Positions 47,008 to 54,535 of a stretch of 64,000 nucleotides of DNA are shown here, piece by piece (the first letter of the stretch is position 1; each line of letters opens with the position of its first letter). Location of the stretch: assembly GCA_023442525.1 (NCBI GenBank), contig JAEZZA010000004.1, positions 62,001 through 126,000 of the forward strand. Direction: 5' to 3'. The position numbers and the translations under genes are program-made. The notes under the pieces were generated by a model. That model made no database searches, was not told where the DNA came from, and saw only the letters and a program-made list of their open reading frames with translations. This DNA is from Bacteroidota bacterium. Lineage in GTDB: Bacteria; Bacteroidota; Bacteroidia; Bacteroidales; UBA10428.

Positions 47008-48540
47008 CTAACTTGCTTTACCAGAGTTCAATAATCCGGCGATAAATTTTGTAATATCTGTTATATCATTATTTACACTAGCCTTCTCTAATGAATCCAT
47101 GTAAGCGACGCGATCATCAACCTTTATTACTGTCCAAGGATAATTACCCGATGCAAGCATAGCATTCATTAAAAATCTTGCCATTCTACCGTTACCATCA
47201 AAATAAGGATGGATATAAACAAAAATAAAATGACCTAAAACTACTCGGACACATGCTTCATTTTCTTCTTTAAGCAACTCAAACAATGTAGGCATGGCAT
47301 CTCGAACTGCCTCATGATTTGGAGGTGTATGCATTGCACCACGGATATAAACGGGACCATTTCGATATCCGGCTAAATCAGATGCTTTTGCAAGACCCGC
47401 AGTTACACTTGGGGCGAATAATTCTCGGTACCAGGTACCATGATCATCATTAACTACTTCACCTGAGTTTTTACCTTCAAGTATTGATTTGACGCTATTC
47501 TTAACCACTTGAAAGGCCTGATAATAACCTCTTGCGGCCATTGCATCTTTTTGTTGTTTATCTGTTTCATTTCTCTCAGGATTCCAATTCCCTTTGGCTA
47601 CTTTTTCAATCAGTTCAGTAGTAACACGGTATCCTTCAATTGAAAGAGAATGATAGGCATCGCTCTTATAGTTTTCTTCAACCTGTTTCAAATACGCTTC
47701 AACATCGGGCGTAGATTCAGGAGCTTTTGGAAAGTTATCAATAACAGTTTGGCGCATTTGCGACCACATGATTTTAATGCGATTGACGTAAGGTGATACT
47801 TCACGTCTATTGAGAATAACAGGTAACTTGTCATTAAATGGGTCTGTCTCCCGAACATCATATCCGGCTGATTTCATAGTTTTGATAATATCATCCGCTA
47901 TTTTGTCTTTACCGATATTCCGAAACGCCCCAGCCAAACGTCCTGCGACAACACTTTTCCCTCCATCCAGAAGTTTTGCTAAAACTTCCGATGAGTCCTT
48001 TACCATTGCCAAGCAAGTTCGGGCATCGGTTGGTTGTCGGATGAAGAAATCGGCGGATACCGTAACAAGACCCAATGTCAGAGAATAGGCCTGAACCCCG
48101 TTGATTTCAATACGGTCGTTATTAGAAGGAATTTCGACTTTAGAATCAAACACCGAACAATCATGAATTAGATTTACTCGGTTATTGGAAGCCCTGAGCG
48201 AACGAACAAGCAGTTGTTTTGGAACTGTAACATTACCGCTATGTAGCGATAATGACTGTTCAGGAGATAAACACCACTCCTTGGCAAAGCGGGAATCTAT
48301 ATAAGATGATATAAAGCTCCAAAAAGAAACATACCATGAAGTTGTATCCCCGCTTTTCTCTTCGGGAGGACGAGAAATATACCAGCCTTTTATTACTTCT
48401 TGTATAAAACCATGTTCAAGCAAACGTTCTTTATGTGTCCGAGACAAGTCATCTGCCTTGATAATAGCTATACCTCTATTATTTTGAAGTTTTTGAAGTT
48501 CAGCCAAAGATTCTGCAAGTTTTTCGGGAGGGGTTGCCAT
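47008..48540 (-). CDS. fic: Fic-domain AMPylase with AbiEi-like N-terminal domain
   Basis: 510-residue protein. The Fic core motif HPYFDGNGRMARF is near residue 444. The class II inhibitory helix (S/T-x3-E-G) is present as HSLSIEGYR near residue 300, so the enzyme should be auto-inhibited. The N-terminus (about 15-60; IIKADDLSRTHKERLLEHGF, WYISRPPEE) resembles the winged-helix domain of AbiEi-type antitoxins, which bind their own promoters. It would transfer AMP to an unknown protein target. Four 24-bp direct repeats lie directly upstream. It is followed at once by a truncated SDR gene. Confidence 0.85.
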   Translation of the reverse strand: MATPPEKLAESLAELQKLQNNRGIAIIKADDLSRTHKERLLEHGFIQEVIKGWYISRPPEEKSGDTTSWYVSFWSFISSYIDSRFAKEWCLSPEQSLSLHSGNVTVPKQLLVRSLRASNNRVNLIHDCSVFDSKVEIPSNNDRIEINGVQAYSLTLGLVTVSADFFIRQPTDARTCLAMVKDSSEVLAKLLDGGKSVVAGRLAGAFRNIGKDKIADDIIKTMKSAGYDVRETDPFNDKLPVILNRREVSPYVNRIKIMWSQMRQTVIDNFPKAPESTPDVEAYLKQVEENYKSDAYHSLSIEGYRVTTELIEKVAKGNWNPERNETDKQQKDAMAARGYYQAFQVVKNSVKSILEGKNSGEVVNDDHGTWYRELFAPSVTAGLAKASDLAGYRNGPVYIRGAMHTPPNHEAVRDAMPTLFELLKEENEACVRVVLGHFIFVYIHPYFDGNGRMARFLMNAMLASGNYPWTVIKVDDRVAYMDSLEKASVNNDITDITKFIAGLLNSGKAS

Positions 48541-48847
48541 ATTGATTACCTTTTAGTATTTACATCAACATCTGTATTTCTTTAAGTAAATAATGTTGTA
48601 TTACTTTAAGTATATCTTGTTGTGTTGTATTAAGTATATTTAGTTGTATCATATTAAGTATATTTTGTAAATATATTTTATTTCAGCCAATTAACAATAA
48701 AAATATGAAAATTCATGTTGATTACAGCATTTAATTGGGTGGAATTATTCCGGATTTAGCATTATCAGCCCCCAAAAGATGTCTGTGCGTATCAAATCGG
48801 ATATATATAAGATAATCTTCTTCTTTCAACAATAAAGGATAAAACAA
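48541..48847. promoter_or_regulatory. fic / AlpA-like divergent regulatory region
   Basis: 307-bp A+T-rich spacer. It holds the four 24-bp iterons at 48577-48672 and a further ~175 bp before the AlpA-like gene. The bp just before that gene contain aaggataaaacaa, with no strong ribosome-binding site. No ORF above 30 codons with recognisable features is seen. The region probably controls both divergent genes. Confidence 0.5.
48577..48672. repeat. Four tandem 24-bp iterons upstream of fic
   Basis: Units at 48577-48600, 48601-48624, 48625-48648 and 48649-48672. Each contains the core TTAAGTA followed by an AT-rich stretch and most have GTTG near the end; units 2-4 share TTAAGTATAT. On the minus strand, the direction of fic, the core reads TACTTAA. 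The array ends 37 bp before the fic ATG, where a promoter or operator would lie. It is too short and too regular to be a CRISPR array, since there are no spacers. Confidence 0.8.
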
Positions 48848-49054
48848 ATGCAAACTGAAACCGAAGAAAAAATCTTACGTCTGAAATCCGTAATCGAAAA
48901 AACGGGGATTTCCCGAAGCACAATATATAGCATGATAAAAGCAAACCGCTTTCCAAAACCCGTTTGCATAGGAATACGTTCCTCCGGTTGGCTTCAAAGC
49001 GAAATCAACAACTGGATTGAGGAACTATCAAAAACAGATTTATCATTCAATTAA
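48848..49054 (+). CDS. AlpA-like helix-turn-helix regulator
   Basis: 68-residue protein of the AlpA/excisionase-like type. The HTH is LKSVIEKTGISRSTIYSMIK (residues 12-31), followed by the wing RFPKPVCIGIRSSGWLQSE and a short helix INNWIEELS. Such proteins regulate integrases and other genes on prophages and integrative elements. No integrase gene is present in the window. It lies 307 bp from fic in the opposite direction and may act on that spacer. Confidence 0.82.
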   Translation: MQTETEEKILRLKSVIEKTGISRSTIYSMIKANRFPKPVCIGIRSSGWLQSEINNWIEELSKTDLSFN

Positions 49055-49335
49055 AAATCAACTAAATTAAATGAATTGATATTTAGCAAGTTCCGATTCG
49101 CCCTATGCGTGTGCACAAAAACCGCGAAATAATTTTACCTGTTTTTGAAATTTAATTATGTCAAGCATACCATGGTATTGTAAAACACCCCGATACTGCA
49201 CCGCATCATCACAACTTCTTGACTTATAATTGTTTTTTCATATTATCCCGCAGATACATTTGTGCGTTTTTTTTAAACGAATGAGGGAATATTTTCAACA
49301 TACTATTATTATTTAACAGTCATATGGAGGGGCTG

Positions 49336-49653
49336 ATGACTAAAGAGTCTTATTATAATCCAACTATAATCCGTAAAGATTATCTACGGGACGTAGTAAT
49401 TAAATTAGTTGAACGACGACATGAACTTGAACTTACACAAGAAGAACTAAACGCACGTTTAGGAATTGCAGATAGATTACTGAGCAAATGGGAATGCAGG
49501 ATACGAAGCCCAACTTCTTTTAATTTATATTGCTGGTCATGCGTATTAGGGATGCGTTTGACTATAGCCGCAAATGATAATTTTCCACCAAACGATAATA
49601 CACCCAAATGTCAGGCTGTAAACGATAACCGCTTTATGGTTTCTCGAGAATAG
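49336..49653 (+). CDS. XRE-like helix-turn-helix protein
   Basis: 105 residues from ATG at 49336. I prefer this over ATG at 49324, because ggagggg lies directly upstream of 49336 as a strong Shine-Dalgarno sequence, unusual for Bacteroidota. The HTH region is LTQEELNARLGIADRLLSKW (about residues 34-53), followed by RSPTSFNLYCWSCVLGMRLT and a low-complexity N/D/P tail with three N-D-N triplets. The W-E-C-x-x-R-x-P-T-S-F-N-L-Y-C-W type block is, from memory, common in proteobacterial phage-like regulators, hinting at transfer. The target is unknown. Confidence 0.7.
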   Translation: MTKESYYNPTIIRKDYLRDVVIKLVERRHELELTQEELNARLGIADRLLSKWECRIRSPTSFNLYCWSCVLGMRLTIAANDNFPPNDNTPKCQAVNDNRFMVSRE

Positions 49654-49678
49654 AATTTTCCAAACACACCCAAACTTC

Positions 49679-49722
49679 AGGCTATTGGTCTGCTTCGGGG
49701 GGAGCACCAATAGCCTTTTTTT
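49679..49722 (+). terminator. Rho-independent terminator after the XRE-like gene
   Basis: The arms aggctattggt (49679-49689) and accaatagcct (49706-49716) pair perfectly over 11 bp, with a G-rich 16-base loop and a run of T from 49717. It is 26 bp after the XRE-like stop. Confidence 0.9.
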
Positions 49723-49753
49723 TATTATATCCAGTGTAAATTGAGTGCAAATG

Positions 49754-49791
49754 AAAAAGCGGCTCAGAATGAAATCTTCCGAAACCGCTTT
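49754..49791 (-). terminator. Terminator of the tRNA-Met transcript
   Basis: Read leftward from the tRNA 3' end: arm AAAGCGG (49785-49791) pairs with CCGCTTT (49756-49762) and is followed by further T. It lies 10 bp after the tRNA. The stem is short, with a long partly paired loop. Confidence 0.6.
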
Positions 49792-49800
49792 GCTTACTTG

Positions 49801-49874
49801 TAGCGAGAGGCGGGCTTGAACCGCCGACCTCATGATTATGAATCATGCGCTCTAACCAGCTGAGCTACCTCGCC
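49801..49874 (-). tRNA. tRNA-Met (anticodon CAT)
   Basis: 74-nt cloverleaf read on the minus strand: acceptor GGCGAGG pairing with CTCGC-type 3' strand (two G-U pairs), D arm GCTC/GAGC, anticodon stem CATGA/TCATG with loop TTCATAA (anticodon CAT), T arm GGCGG TTCAAGC CCGCC, discriminator A at 49801. CCA is not encoded. The sequence favours elongator tRNA-Met; a lysidine-modified tRNA-Ile(CAT) cannot be excluded. Its 3' end faces the Fic/XRE island, the usual side for integration. Confidence 0.93.
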
Positions 49875-49891
49875 ATCCGTTTTAAGGATTG

Positions 49892-49899
49892 CAAAGATA
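49892..49899 (-). promoter_or_regulatory. Candidate -7 box for tRNA-Met
   Basis: On the minus strand it reads TATCTTTG, matching TAnnTTTG, 17 bp before the mature tRNA 5' end. TTTT lies at the -33 position with 19-bp spacing, three of four matches to TTTG. Confidence 0.5.
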
Positions 49900-50054
49900 T
49901 AATTTTTGGATAAAGTATAAAAAAAAATGACACTTAACTGACAGACTTCTCTGTAGTCCGACAGAGTAAAGGAAGTCGCACAGTTGATATACAAGCTGCG
50001 GGACATCCGTGTATATTCAATCAGCCACGATGGAGGCCACAGTGGCTCAGGAAA

Positions 50055-50231
50055 TTACTTTTTTGCGGGGACTTTTGCTCCAGCTTTACGGGCTTTACTG
50101 ATACCTATTGCCACAGCTTGTTTCCTGCTTTTTACCTTTTGTCCGCTACCCGATTTCAGTTTACCTTCCTTGAATTCCTCCATGGTTTCTTCAATCTTGT
50201 CTTGCGCCTTATCTGAATATTTCTTTGCCAT
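50055..50231 (-). CDS. Small basic DUF6496-like protein
   Basis: 58-residue protein read from ATG at 50229-50231 to TAA at 50055-50057. It begins MAKKYSDKAQDKIEETMEEF, then KEGKLKSGSGQKVKSRKQAV, then AIGISKARKAGAKVPAKK. The pattern KxGKLKSGSGxKVKSRKQAIAIGLSEARKAGAKVP is, from memory, a widespread small family (DUF6496) of unknown, perhaps nucleic-acid-binding, function. It is Lys-rich with no signal peptide. It stands alone between the tRNA and the NAD salvage genes. Confidence 0.8.
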   Translation of the reverse strand: MAKKYSDKAQDKIEETMEEFKEGKLKSGSGQKVKSRKQAVAIGISKARKAGAKVPAKK

Positions 50232-50615
50232 AACTATTAACTTAACGGTTTATACAGGATAACAAATGAAAAACAGATTCGGCAGTCGGACTATCAGATA
50301 CTTAATACAGGATAATGTGCCAATTTGCCAATATGCTGATAAGGGACGAGTTGATACCGGATACTGGATGCATACGATAATATATGCACATACATATAAT
50401 TGTAACATTAAAAGGTAAATTATATGTATTTAGATATATTTAGGAATGCAGTCGCAGTCTCCAGACTGCTACCAATAACAAAATGAAACGCGCGAAGCGC
50501 ATGAAACGCGAAGTATGAAACGGCGCAAGCCCTGAAACTCTGAAACCCTATCAGGCGCCCTTCCAGTATCCAGTGTCCAGTATCCAGAATCCAGAATCCA
50601 GTATCGACTGTACGA
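50232..50615. repeat. Gene-free spacer with several short tandem repeats
   Basis: 384 bp between the small basic protein gene and pncA. It contains gtgccaatttgccaatatgc near 50321-50340 (related to the octamers at 11572-11611), a copy of a dispersed repeat at 50477-50549 (aaaatgaaacgcgcgaagcg, then gaaact/gaaacc units), and a heptamer array at about 50563-50605 (CCAGTAT, CCAGTGT, CCAGTAT, CCAGAAT, CCAGAAT, CCAGTAT). No coding frame is supported. Confidence 0.75.
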
Positions 50616-51224
50616 CTACTTCCTTAAATCCTCCGACCCAACAACTCTTCCAAATTTTTCAATCTCTTTCTTAATCCTTCCATATTCCCTGCCATCAATC
50701 GGTTTAACGGCATCGTCTATGAGGGCTACGGAAAAGCCTGCATCCCTGGCATCAAGTATGGAGTACCACACACAAACATCAGCAGCCAGTCCGCAAAAAT
50801 ACAGGTCGTGTGCCTTTCTTTCGCGAAGGTAGCCGGCCAACCCCGTGTTCTTAATATGCCCGTTATCATAAAACCCGCTGTAGCTGTCAATCTGCCAGTC
50901 CATTCCTTTTCTGAATATGGCCTCAACCCTGGTCATATCCAGCTCGGGGTGAAATTCTGCACCATAAGTGCCCTGCACACAATGATCGGGCCATAGTACC
51001 TGTTGCATTCCTTTCCATTCAATTCTTTCAAAAGGCTTCTTATTTTCATGGCCGGAGGCAAAACTGATATGATTGGCCGGATGCCAGTCCTGCGTAGCAA
51101 TTACCAAATCGAATTTATCCATGATACCATTAATTACCGGTATTATTTTATAACCTTCAGGAACTTCCAAAGAGCCTCCGGGTATAAAGTCGTTTTGTAT
51201 GTCAATAATAATCAGTGTTTTCAT
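50616..51224 (-). CDS. pncA: Nicotinamidase
   Basis: 202-residue isochorismatase-like hydrolase that converts nicotinamide to nicotinate. The catalytic Asp8 is in IIDIQNDFIPGGSL, the metal-binding Asp/His/His are in ATQDWHPANHISF, the Lys is in IFRKGMDW, and the nucleophilic Cys is in CGLAADVCVWYS. All key residues are present. The gene lies 38 bp downstream of pncB in the same direction, forming an NAD salvage (Preiss-Handler) operon. Confidence 0.94.
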   Translation of the reverse strand: MKTLIIIDIQNDFIPGGSLEVPEGYKIIPVINGIMDKFDLVIATQDWHPANHISFASGHENKKPFERIEWKGMQQVLWPDHCVQGTYGAEFHPELDMTRVEAIFRKGMDWQIDSYSGFYDNGHIKNTGLAGYLRERKAHDLYFCGLAADVCVWYSILDARDAGFSVALIDDAVKPIDGREYGRIKKEIEKFGRVVGSEDLRK

Positions 51225-51262
51225 CTGCTTCCAAAATATTCATGCTCATTCTGAAATTATTC

Positions 51263-52669
51263 CTACATCGATCTGTGTTCCGCTATCAACCGGTCTCTTT
51301 CTGATTTTAACGCCTCGCTGATGCCGATTTTATAAATATGCGGAAAGGTGAATCGCTTATGTTCTTCAGGCAATTTTTCAATTCTGCTTAAATGATATTC
51401 CGCAATTTCTTTTAATGATCTCCGTTTCGCACATTGCTTTCCATCCTTCATTACCAATTCCAGCAAAGGCTCTTTTTTTAGTTCGCCGATTTCCATTTTT
51501 TTCCCGGTTTCAAACGGATGATACATTCTTTCAATATATTTTTCATTTTCCAGTGCGATAACATCTGCTCCAATCCATTTACCTTCATCGTTCACCAGTC
51601 TGTAAACCTGCTTTTTAAAGGGCAGGGTAGTTTTACTGATTGATTCGGACAATTTGATTCGCGGTTTTCCTGTGGCAAAAGCCAGCTTATAAACCCCGTC
51701 GAGTGATGCATCAGGCTGACCCGTGGCAAGACTTGTACCCACACCGAAAATATCGACCGGGGCTTCCTGCTCAATCAGACTTTTTATTACATGCTCGTCC
51801 AGTTGATTGGACGCTGCTATTTTTACATATTCAAGACCTGCATTGTCGAGCATTTTCCTGGTTTCCCTTGCAAGATAAGCCAAATCGCCACTATCCAGGC
51901 GTATGCCCAGTAGCTTTTTACCCTGAGCCTGCAATTCCTTGCCGACAATTATTGCATTGGGTACTCCGCTCTTCAATGTGTCGTAAGTATCCACCAGGAG
52001 CACACAATCATCTGGATAAGCCCGTGCAAAGTCCCTGAAAGCATCCAGTTCATCATCATAACTCTGAATGAAACTATGAGCCATGGTCCCTGAAATGGGA
52101 ATCTGATAATCACGACCGGCACGTACATTGCTGGTGGCGTCAAATCCTCCGACAATCGCCGCCCGGCTGGCATAATATCCTCCCGGCCCCTGTGCTCTCC
52201 TTAATCCGAAATCAATCAGCATGCCTTTGTTGGCCACAAGTTTCATACGGCTTGCTTTGGTCGCTACCAGGGTCTGCATGTTCAATATATTCAACAGAAG
52301 AGTCTCTATTAACTGGGCTTCCGGAATACTGCCTTCAACAATCGCTTCCGGCATCGTTGGAAATACTATCTCACCTTCGCGGCAACTGTAAATGTTGCCC
52401 GTAAAACGAAAGTCCTTCAGGTAATCGAGGAAGTCATCAGGATATCCTGTACGCTTTAGATAGGATATATCCTTGTCATCGAAGCGCAGGTTTTCAATAG
52501 TGGTCAGAAGATCTTCCAATCCCGCAAATGCTGCATATCCGCCATTAAATGGCAGTTTTCTGAAAAAATAATCAAAGACGGCTCTTTCGTTTAGCCTGTT
52601 TTTCAGGAAATAAACCAGCGCCATGCTTATTTCATACCTGTCGGTATAAGTACCTGTGTAATCTATCAT
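51263..52669 (-). CDS. pncB: Nicotinate phosphoribosyltransferase
   Basis: 468-residue enzyme that makes nicotinate mononucleotide from nicotinate and PRPP. Family blocks: YTDRYEISMALVYF at the N-terminus, DFGLRRAQGPGGYYASRAA, GTMAHSFIQSYDDE with the catalytic His, LLGIRLDSGDLAYLARE and FGVGTSLATGQPD for phosphate binding. It is the first gene of the leftward NAD salvage operon with pncA. Confidence 0.94.
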   Translation of the reverse strand: MIDYTGTYTDRYEISMALVYFLKNRLNERAVFDYFFRKLPFNGGYAAFAGLEDLLTTIENLRFDDKDISYLKRTGYPDDFLDYLKDFRFTGNIYSCREGEIVFPTMPEAIVEGSIPEAQLIETLLLNILNMQTLVATKASRMKLVANKGMLIDFGLRRAQGPGGYYASRAAIVGGFDATSNVRAGRDYQIPISGTMAHSFIQSYDDELDAFRDFARAYPDDCVLLVDTYDTLKSGVPNAIIVGKELQAQGKKLLGIRLDSGDLAYLARETRKMLDNAGLEYVKIAASNQLDEHVIKSLIEQEAPVDIFGVGTSLATGQPDASLDGVYKLAFATGKPRIKLSESISKTTLPFKKQVYRLVNDEGKWIGADVIALENEKYIERMYHPFETGKKMEIGELKKEPLLELVMKDGKQCAKRRSLKEIAEYHLSRIEKLPEEHKRFTFPHIYKIGISEALKSERDRLIAEHRSM

Positions 52670-52773
52670 TATGATATGTGTTTAAGGTAAATTTAGATCA
52701 TAACCGGCTATAAATCACTGTACGAAACCCAGTCCTGTTCAATTTTTTGTATCCCAAAGTCATTGACTCCTTA

Positions 52774-52804
52774 ATTGTATTTCTGATTCAAAATGTTATT
52801 TTTG
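52774..52804 (+). promoter_or_regulatory. Bacteroidota-type promoter of the GH5 gene
   Basis: ATTG at 52774-52777, a 19-bp spacer, then TATTTTTG at 52797-52804, matching TTTG-N19-TAnnTTTG in all but one base. It lies 26 bp before the ATG at 52831. This is the best full promoter match in the window. Confidence 0.6.
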
Positions 52805-52830
52805 TTTAAATCAACCAGAGATTAAACAAC

Positions 52831-54135
52831 ATGAAAAGAATAATTTCAATTACAGGAATAGCTTTTTTGTTCCTGGTATTTATTATTTCCTGCAACAGGG
52901 AACCACAAGTGGAATTTGTAAAAATTGAAAACGGACAATTTATCCGTAACGGAAAACCTTATTATTACATTGGTGCAAATTACTGGTACGGAGCTGTTTT
53001 AGGTTCTCCGGGAAAGGAAGGAAACAGAGAGAGGTTGATTCAGGAACTGGACCTTCTTAAAGAACATGGTGTAAATAACCTTCGTGTGCTGGTGGGCGCA
53101 GAAGGACCCGACGGTGAACCCCGGCGGGTTAGTCCGGCTTTGCTGATCTCCCCCGGCGAATATAATAACAACCTGCTCGAAGGACTGGATTTCCTGCTTG
53201 CCGAAATGGCTAAAAGAGATATGCTGGCGATCCTGTTCCTCAATAATGCCTGGGAGTGGTCGGGCGGATTTTCGCAATACAAGAACTGGGCAACGGGTGA
53301 TTCCATTCCCTATCCCGATACAAAAGGACATACATGGGGTGAATTTATGGCCTTTTCAGGTACCTTTCTCCCGTGCGGGAAATGCCAGGAACTATTCCAC
53401 GATCACATCAAATTCATCCTCGGACGGACCAACCAGATTACCGCTGTGCCGTATGTGAATGATCCTACAATAATGACATGGGAACTGGCCAACGAACCCA
53501 GGGCTTTTTCGGACGAAAACAAGCCTCTGCTCGAAAAGTGGGTGAACGAAACCGCAGCACTTATCAAATCGCTCGATCCGAATCACCTGGTGACTACCGG
53601 TACCGAAGGCAGCTGGGGATGTGAGGGTGACATTGATCTTTTTGAACGGATTCATGCAGGCAATGATATCGACTACATGACGGTTCATATCTGGCCATTC
53701 AACTGGAGCTGGCTCAATCCTAAGGATATGCAGGGTACAATGGCAAAAGCACTTGAAAACACCGGAAAATACATTGATGATCATTTAGTTGTTGCTCAGA
53801 AACTGAAAAAACCCCTGGTTTTTGAAGAATTTGGCCTGCCACGTGATGGTTTCGTATTTACTCCCGGCTCACCGGTTACACTGCGCGACCAATATTACGA
53901 TTTTGCATTCGGCAAGGTAGTTGAAAGTGCAAAGCAGGGAGGACTGCTGGCTGGTGCAAACTTCTGGGCATTTAGCGGAACAGGAAGACCCAATCCGGAA
54001 CGACCTGATTTCATGTGGAAACCTGGCGACGACTACCTCGGAGATCCTCCACAGGAGGCACAGGGACTGAATTCCGTCTTTTCGGACGATTCCACCATGG
54101 AGATTGTGAAGAAACATAATACAGAATTGCAGTAG
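52831..54135 (+). CDS. GH5-family lipoprotein, mannanase-like
   Basis: 434-residue lipoprotein (lipobox in FLVFIISCNREPQ, Cys about residue 21). It has the GH5 subfamily 7-like layout: FIRNGKPYYYIGANYWYG at the start, LLKEHGVNNLRVLVG, acid/base Glu222 in TWELANEPRAF, YMTVHIWPFNWSW, and the nucleophile Glu333 (or the neighbouring 332) in PLVFEEFGLPRDG. It probably cleaves beta-1,4-mannosidic bonds of mannan at the cell surface. It has its own promoter and no SusCD partner next to it. Confidence 0.88.
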   Translation: MKRIISITGIAFLFLVFIISCNREPQVEFVKIENGQFIRNGKPYYYIGANYWYGAVLGSPGKEGNRERLIQELDLLKEHGVNNLRVLVGAEGPDGEPRRVSPALLISPGEYNNNLLEGLDFLLAEMAKRDMLAILFLNNAWEWSGGFSQYKNWATGDSIPYPDTKGHTWGEFMAFSGTFLPCGKCQELFHDHIKFILGRTNQITAVPYVNDPTIMTWELANEPRAFSDENKPLLEKWVNETAALIKSLDPNHLVTTGTEGSWGCEGDIDLFERIHAGNDIDYMTVHIWPFNWSWLNPKDMQGTMAKALENTGKYIDDHLVVAQKLKKPLVFEEFGLPRDGFVFTPGSPVTLRDQYYDFAFGKVVESAKQGGLLAGANFWAFSGTGRPNPERPDFMWKPGDDYLGDPPQEAQGLNSVFSDDSTMEIVKKHNTELQ

Positions 54136-54535
54136 AGTTTCAGGGTTTCAGGGTTTCAGGGTTTCAGGGCCTGCGGCCCGTTTCATGCTTCGCATTTCAT
54201 GCGCTTCGCATGTTTCATTTTGTTATTGGGAAAACCTGACAGAGTTCGCAGAACCTGTCAGAGTTTGAAACATTGTAACAACAAATGTGCAAGGCTGTGA
54301 TTTTTAACCATTTAGTACACGAGGTATTTTCTTCGTGTTCTTCGGGTACTTCTTGTTTAAATAAAATGGCTTTCAGTTTAGAATGAACGCTGCATACAAC
54401 AGTTTCCGGAGTCCCATGAGTCTCATGAGTCCCAAAAGTCCCGGAAACATTACTTATTAAACCTATTTTGAGCAATTTACCGGTTTTGCTTGTTACTTAA
54501 TACATAGTACACAGTTATCGGAAATTAAATTGCTT
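54136..54535. repeat. Repeat-rich spacer: dispersed composite repeat and 9-mer hairpin
   Basis: 400 bp without a gene. Parts: (a) 54133-54224, reverse-oriented copy of the gaaac/gcgaagc repeat seen at 50477-50549, including gtttcaggg units; (b) 54229-54277, a 49-bp block repeated exactly in inverse orientation at 63447-63495, itself made of two 14-mers AACCTGACAGAGTT and AACCTGTCAGAGTT; (c) 54402-54448, four 9-mers of GAGTCCCAT type flanked by the 8-bp dyad GTTTCCGG / CCGGAAAC. No ORF is supported. Confidence 0.8.

Noticed and set aside
46980..47030. Possible att duplicate of the tRNA-Met 3' end at the left island boundary
   Set aside because: The sequence around 47006 shows no match to the tRNA 3' end (ttgtagcgagaggcgggctt). 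An att pair cannot be claimed.
48577..48672. Four direct repeats considered as a CRISPR array
   Set aside because: The 24-bp units are contiguous with no spacers, and no cas genes are present. They fit operator iterons better.
49546..49833. Minus-strand open frame of 95 codons
   Set aside because: It runs through the terminator, the tRNA-Met gene and the XRE-like gene on the opposite strand, and shows no protein features.
49984..50262. Plus-strand open frame of 92 codons
   Set aside because: It is the shadow of the small basic protein gene on the minus strand (50055-50231), which has a recognisable family pattern.
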